Source: Ruminococcus sp.
Lineage (GTDB): Bacteria > Bacillota > Clostridia > Lachnospirales > Lachnospiraceae
Direction of reading: 5' to 3'
NCBI GenBank assembly: GCA_013911065.1
Contig: JACERV010000026.1
Span: 1-64,000, forward strand
DNA length: 64,000 nucleotides
A model generated the notes under the pieces. It worked only from the letters and a program-made list of their open reading frames with translations. It searched no databases and had not been told where the DNA came from. Positions 58,962 through 64,000 of this stretch are shown one piece after another; positions within the stretch are counted from its first letter, which is position 1, and every line of letters starts with the position of its first letter. Position numbers and translations under genes: made by a program.

Positions 58962-61684
58962 CTGTGCTCCTGCCTGACTTCATTTATTACCTTTCCCTTA
59001 GCATCCTGAGAACGCAGCGTTTCTAAAAGCACAAATATTTCATGTGCAAGAACCGGGAATGCTGCCAGTATAACCAAAGCTCCCCATTCTTCAAGAGAGA
59101 GTGCTGCCGTACCAAACATAGCAGTCAGGGCTGGAACTTCCGTCACTGCTGCCTGCAAAAGGAAACCAACTCCAAATGCAGCGGCCATAACCGGGTTAAA
59201 TCCTCTTTTACGGGAAAATATGGATGTATGCACATCCTGCATCCCCTGTGCATGGAACAACTGAGAAATTCCCAATACCGTAAATGCATATGTCTGCGCC
59301 CGCGTAAGTAATTCCGTGGACTGAAATACCACAGAAATATTCTCCAGCGTAAATGCTTTCTGCTGTTCCGCAAGAACTTCCCACGGAAGTTTTAAGAAAG
59401 CAGTCAGGCTGATGGCTGCTATCAGACAGCCGTAAAAAATAGTACATGCAGTTCCCCCGTTAGAAAACAAGCCTTCTTTTGCCTTTCTGGGGGGACGCTT
59501 CATTAGAGCCTCTTTATCATTCTTATCGACTCCCAGCGCCAGCGCCGGAAGAGAATCCGTAATTAAATTAATCCATAAAATATGACTTGCTTTAAGGGGA
59601 GAAGCCATTCCCAAAATCACTGCAATAAACATTGTAATAATTTCACCAAAATTCGATGATAAAAGAAACAGCACTGTTTTTCTAATATTCTCATAGATGC
59701 TGCGCCCTTCCTCTATTGCCTTCTCAATGGTAGCAAAATTATCATCTGTTAATATCATATCTGCTGCATTCTTTGCCACATCGGTTCCCGTAATCCCCAT
59801 AGCAATTCCAATGTCTGCCATACGCAGAGAGGGCGCATCATTCACACCATCTCCTGTCATAGCAGCAATATTTCCGGTCTCTTTGAGAGCCTTTACAATA
59901 CGCACCTTATGTTCCGGCGACACCCTGGCAAAAACGTTGATTTTCTTCAGCTTTTCTTTCAACTTTACATCCGAAATCTTTTCCAGTTCTTCCCCCGTCA
60001 TACACTCATCTATTTTTTTTGCAATTCCCAATTCTCTGGCAATGGCAAATGCAGTATCAATGTGGTCTCCCGTTATCATAATTGTACGGACTGATGCGAG
60101 CTTAAACTGCTCAACTGCCGTCTTTGCCTCCGGCCTGATAGGGTCAATCATCCCTGCCAGCCCGACAAAGGTCAGGCCATCCTCACACACCTCTTTTTCT
60201 CCCCGCCGCACCGCAACAGCAAGAACCCTCAAAGCCTGTGCTGAAAACACATCCACAGTCTGCCGTATCTGCCTTTTGTGCACTTCCGTAAGTGACTGGA
60301 CCTTCCCATTTACCATGATTTTACTGCACCTGTCCAGCAGCATTTCCGGTGCACCCTTTGTATATGATATAAATCCCTGAGAACTACGGTGTACAGTAGT
60401 CATCATCTTCCTTTGTGAATCAAATGCCTTTTCTTCTACTCTCGGCAGCCTTGTTTCCAGATTTTTCTTTATGAAACGGTTTCCTTCCGCGAATCTAAGC
60501 AATGCCAGTTCCGTTGGGTCACCCAGCTCCTCCTGATTTGTAATCACCGCGTCATTGCATAGAGCCATGCCTTCCAGAAATTCTTCCGGTATATTCGGAG
60601 CTGTCTCACTGGCTTTGTAAATATTCTGATTCACATAATACCTGATTACAGTCATTTTATTCTGAGTCAATGTCCCTGTCTTATCAGAACAAACAACATT
60701 CACTGCCCCCAGTGTTTCTACTGACGGAAGCTTTCGGACAATGGTATGAACCTTCACCATTTTAGATACACTCAATGCCAGCACGATTGTAACAATGGCA
60801 GGAAGCCCCTCCGGAACCGCCGCCACAGCCAATGATATCGCCGTAATAAGCATTTCCATAATATTCCGGTGTTGAAGTACCGCAATCCCAAATAGGGCAG
60901 CACACAGGAGAATGGACACAATACTGAGTATTTTCCCCAGGTCTGCCAACTTTTTTTGAAGCGGTGTGAATTCTTTTGGGACAGCACTGATAATAGATGC
61001 AATTTTCCCAATCTCTGTTTCCATGCCCGCCCCTATCACTACGCCCTCTCCTCTTCCGCTTGTCACAAGAGTGGACATAAATGCCTCATTCTTTCTATCT
61101 CCCACTGGCAGCGCCTTTGCAGCCTGAAAGGCCGCATCCTTATTTACAGGAAGAGATTCTCCTGTCAGGGCGGATTCTTCAATCTTCAGATTCCACGTCC
61201 TCACAAGGCGCAAATCCGCGGCTACCTGGGCACCTGTTTCCAGAATTACTACATCTCCTTTTACTAACTCCGATGCAGGGAGTTCCCGTATCGTTCCGCC
61301 CCTGCGCACGACAGCCTTGGGGCTTGTCAGTTTTTTAAGCGCTTCCAGCGCTTTTTGTGCCTTTCCCTCCTGTATCACTCCAACGGTAGCATTTACAATG
61401 ATAACAACTGCAATAATCGCAGCGTCACTAACCTCCTTTAATAAGAAAGAAACCAGAGCTGCTACTAGAAGAACGCAAATAAGCGGATCATTCAACTGCT
61501 CCAGAAATGATTCCGCCGCAGTCTTCTTTTTGCCCTCCTTCAGAACATTTGGTCCATCCTCCTGAAGCCTTTTTGCCGCCTCCTCTTCTGTCAAGCCTTT
61601 CTCTGTATCTGTATGCAGTGCATCCAATATCTCTCGCATTGACTTCTCTTCAAACAAAATATCCCTCCTCCCGCACTTGTACAA
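58958..61684 (-). CDS. Calcium-type P-type ATPase (PMCA/SERCA-like)
   Basis: CSDKTGTLTQNKMTV, MTGDGVNDAPSLRMADIGIAMG, TGES, VAAVPEGLPA. Confidence 0.97.
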   Translation of the reverse strand: MYKCGRRDILFEEKSMREILDALHTDTEKGLTEEEAAKRLQEDGPNVLKEGKKKTAAESFLEQLNDPLICVLLVAALVSFLLKEVSDAAIIAVVIIVNATVGVIQEGKAQKALEALKKLTSPKAVVRRGGTIRELPASELVKGDVVILETGAQVAADLRLVRTWNLKIEESALTGESLPVNKDAAFQAAKALPVGDRKNEAFMSTLVTSGRGEGVVIGAGMETEIGKIASIISAVPKEFTPLQKKLADLGKILSIVSILLCAALFGIAVLQHRNIMEMLITAISLAVAAVPEGLPAIVTIVLALSVSKMVKVHTIVRKLPSVETLGAVNVVCSDKTGTLTQNKMTVIRYYVNQNIYKASETAPNIPEEFLEGMALCNDAVITNQEELGDPTELALLRFAEGNRFIKKNLETRLPRVEEKAFDSQRKMMTTVHRSSQGFISYTKGAPEMLLDRCSKIMVNGKVQSLTEVHKRQIRQTVDVFSAQALRVLAVAVRRGEKEVCEDGLTFVGLAGMIDPIRPEAKTAVEQFKLASVRTIMITGDHIDTAFAIARELGIAKKIDECMTGEELEKISDVKLKEKLKKINVFARVSPEHKVRIVKALKETGNIAAMTGDGVNDAPSLRMADIGIAMGITGTDVAKNAADMILTDDNFATIEKAIEEGRSIYENIRKTVLFLLSSNFGEIITMFIAVILGMASPLKASHILWINLITDSLPALALGVDKNDKEALMKRPPRKAKEGLFSNGGTACTIFYGCLIAAISLTAFLKLPWEVLAEQQKAFTLENISVVFQSTELLTRAQTYAFTVLGISQLFHAQGMQDVHTSIFSRKRGFNPVMAAAFGVGFLLQAAVTEVPALTAMFGTAALSLEEWGALVILAAFPVLAHEIFVLLETLRSQDAKGKVINEVRQEHS

Positions 61685-61756
61685 TACCTGAATGAATATT
61701 GGTATTGTATCTTATGCGGGACAAGGGATGGTTAGTCCTATTTTTAATGATATGAT

Positions 61757-62977
61757 TTACAACCTGCGGTTTTTGTAGATTCTTCGGAGCGATTCATCCA
61801 GCCGTTTTTCTGAAATCACATGATTATTTACTGCATCTAAAACTGCCTGACGTGCCGTAAGAAAATCCTGTGGCATCAATATCATATCGCCGCCTGCCTG
61901 AAGCACCATAACAGCTGCCTGGTTCGGATCGTAATAATTTACGATAGCCCCCATGCTCATAGAGTCTGTTATTACAATCCCTTCATATCCCAGCTCATTC
62001 CTAAGACATCCCGTAATTATCTGCTCTGACAGGGAAGCTGGTGTATTGTCACCAGTCATAGCCGGTACTGAAATATGCCCGGTCATTATCATATCTGCTC
62101 CGGCGTCAATTCCTGCTCTAAATGGCAAAAACTCTGTACTTCTTAATTCATCTGCCGTTTTGTTCAGGACTGCCGCCTGTGTGTGGCTATCTTCACTGGT
62201 ATCTCCATGACCCGGAAAATGTTTTAGCACCGCACTGACACCCTGCTTCTGCATTCCTTCCACTTCCTTTGCTACCATCTGCGAAACCAGATTTGCATCA
62301 TTGCCAAAAGAACGTTCTCCAATCACCGGGTTCTCAGGATTCAAGGCAATATCCGCCACTGGTGCAAAGTCTACATTAAATCCCAGGCTCTTTAAATACC
62401 CTCCGATTGTTTCTCCTACCTCGTGTGCTTTTTCCGGTTGAAGTGTATTACCTATCTCCAGCATACTGGGAAAAGATGGAACCTGAATTACCCCGCTATT
62501 TGCAATTCTTGACACAAGAGGGCCACCCTCCTCATCTACACCAAGAAACAATGGGTATTTGCTGTATGATTGCAGATTAGAAAGCATGCTCCGAAGCTGT
62601 TCTTCATTTTCAATATTTTCTGAAAACAAGATAATCCCTCCCACCGGGTAGGATTCCAGAGCCCCTTTTGTCACATCTGTAGCCTGTGTCGCCGTATCTA
62701 CACCAGTCAAATCCTGCGGACGCACAAAAAATAATTGGGATACCTTGTCCTCCAGAGACATACTCTTCAGGGTTCTGTCAATTTCCAGCTCCCGCTTCTC
62801 TTCTTCCGTAATCTCCTTCTTTTCTGTTTCTTCTGTCTTTTTAGATTGCGCCCTTCCTTCTTTTTCTGCCTTCTGATCTTGTATTTCTTTCAGGATAAGA
62901 CTTCCTCCTGCAAACAAGATTACTAAAAGTACTGCTATCCCTGCCAGTAACTTCTTCTTTTTACGCTTTTTTCGCAT
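61757..62977 (-). CDS. nagZ: GH3-family beta-N-acetylhexosaminidase-like protein (membrane anchored)
   Basis: GVDEEGGPLVSRI, KHFPGHGDTSEDSH, IVITDSMSMGAI. Confidence 0.92.
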   Translation of the reverse strand: MRKKRKKKKLLAGIAVLLVILFAGGSLILKEIQDQKAEKEGRAQSKKTEETEKKEITEEEKRELEIDRTLKSMSLEDKVSQLFFVRPQDLTGVDTATQATDVTKGALESYPVGGIILFSENIENEEQLRSMLSNLQSYSKYPLFLGVDEEGGPLVSRIANSGVIQVPSFPSMLEIGNTLQPEKAHEVGETIGGYLKSLGFNVDFAPVADIALNPENPVIGERSFGNDANLVSQMVAKEVEGMQKQGVSAVLKHFPGHGDTSEDSHTQAAVLNKTADELRSTEFLPFRAGIDAGADMIMTGHISVPAMTGDNTPASLSEQIITGCLRNELGYEGIVITDSMSMGAIVNYYDPNQAAVMVLQAGGDMILMPQDFLTARQAVLDAVNNHVISEKRLDESLRRIYKNRRL

Positions 62978-63297
62978 GACGGTCCCCCTCTAAGAGCTCT
63001 CTTTTGTACAAACTTCATTGCATAGAGCGGTACTCCAAAAAATTCTTCCACATATTCAAAGCCGCCTCGCCGTCGCTTCCCCAGCCAAACCCTCCGGCAG
63101 AAAAAGCAAAATACTTGTTCCCCGGCAAAAGCTTCATCTTTTCAATCTTTTGACCTTTGCTGCTTCATACAATTACCTGAATAATATCATCTCTCGCACT
63201 TATATTCAAGGAGCCTAATTTACCCACTTTACTACATGCTTTTCCCTCTATAGATTGAAGTAAGAAGGCAGCTTAATTTCCTCTTTAAATATAACAC

Positions 63298-63326
63298 AAA
63301 AGCGAAGCCTCTCAGCTTCGCTTTCT
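63298..63326 (-). terminator. Hairpin at the 3' end of spmA
   Basis: aaagcgaagcctctcagcttcgcttt inverted repeat. Confidence 0.6.
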
Positions 63327-63920
63327 GTCCATCACTTTGCAATATATTGTTGCTGCCACCGTACTCGCGGCGGTAGCTACTATCCCCGCCCCTACAATTG
63401 CCGCCGGATTCACACTCCCATACTGGCTCCGGTAAGCAATTACATTTACTGAAATTAATTGTAAAGATGAAATATTCATAATCAGAAATGTACACATCTC
63501 GTTGGACGCAGTTCCGGGCTTCACAGTCTGAATCCCCTGACTTCTCCGCTCCTTCTCCAAATCCGCCAGTGCAGCCATACCCTGTAATCCCGCGGGTGTA
63601 GCTGCCCATCCAAGTCCCAGAAAGTTAGCAATAAAATTTGTAGTTATGTACTCATTTGCTTTATGCCCTTTTGGAATTCTCGGAAATAAGAAGTGTATAA
63701 CTGGTCCCATCTTTTTTGATGCCATTTGAATAATCCCTGCTCTGGTTGCTATCTCCATCATTCCCACCCAGAACGACATAACTCCCATCATTGTAATACA
63801 TAGGGAAACCGCCTCCCTGGCAGAATCCAGCGCTGCATTTGTGATCTCAGGCATTTTCCCATTAAAAGCCCCAAAAATAATACCTACAATAATCATTCCT
63901 GCCCATAAGTAATTTAACAT
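63312..63920 (-). CDS. spmA: Spore maturation protein A
   Basis: MLNYLWAGMIIVGIIFGAFNGKMPEITNAALDSAREAVSLCITMMGVMSFWVGMMEIA; NFLGLGWAATPAGLQGM; likely start 63920. Confidence 0.9.
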   Translation of the reverse strand: MLNYLWAGMIIVGIIFGAFNGKMPEITNAALDSAREAVSLCITMMGVMSFWVGMMEIATRAGIIQMASKKMGPVIHFLFPRIPKGHKANEYITTNFIANFLGLGWAATPAGLQGMAALADLEKERRSQGIQTVKPGTASNEMCTFLIMNISSLQLISVNVIAYRSQYGSVNPAAIVGAGIVATAASTVAATIYCKVMDRKRS

Positions 63921-64000
63921 TCTTTTCTCCTGAAACCTTTGTTTTATCTTATGAGCACCAAAAAACCAATATGCGTCCAAAACACCCTTTTCTAAGTCTT

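Noticed and set aside
63018-63218. Possible gene remnant upstream of the GH3 gene (minus strand LLPGNKYFAFSAGGFGWGSDGEAAL / GFEYVEEFFGVPLYAMKFVQKRAL)
   Set aside because: Suggestive peptide-like stretches in two frames, but I could not assign a family; may be a frameshifted remnant and needs BLASTX.
63232-63609. 125-aa minus ORF overlapping spmA
   Set aside because: Out-of-frame with the clearly recognisable spmA protein on the same strand.

Overview
The window looks like a spore-forming, low-GC Clostridia chromosome, probably Lachnospiraceae (inferred from gene content and style, not proven). From left to right it holds: an IS3-family insertion sequence, a tRNA-Lys(CTT), a thioredoxin-like gene and trmB; a complete V/A-type ATPase operon; a frameshifted 7TM-GGDEF gene; glgB; a TPR/acidic-repeat/P-loop protein; metG behind a T-box leader; a nadA-nadB-nadC-niaR operon; a NYN-LOTUS gene with a phosphodiesterase; lepB with two small membrane proteins and a 3561-aa repeat-rich surface protein; a PilZ-regulated cellulose-synthase-like operon with a GH5 enzyme; a 14-aa-repeat coiled-coil gene; a degenerate GGDEF gene; an ECF sigma / transglutaminase / PilC / pilin-like / PilT operon; a Ca-type P-ATPase, a GH3 enzyme and spmA. 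The best candidates for something under-described are: (1) the reduced type-IV-pilus-like operon, which has PilC, four pilin-like proteins without a canonical prepilin site, PilT as its only ATPase, and its own ECF sigma factor; (2) the giant surface protein with a non-LPXTG 'DDHACCILHF-TM-KKRQ' C-terminus beside lepB and two small proteins with a similar TM plus charged-coil layout; (3) a strong promoter and RBS driving a 30-codon ORF in an otherwise ORF-free 1.3-kb region; (4) a dispersed two-stem palindromic repeat family. All calls come from reading the sequence; no searches were run.
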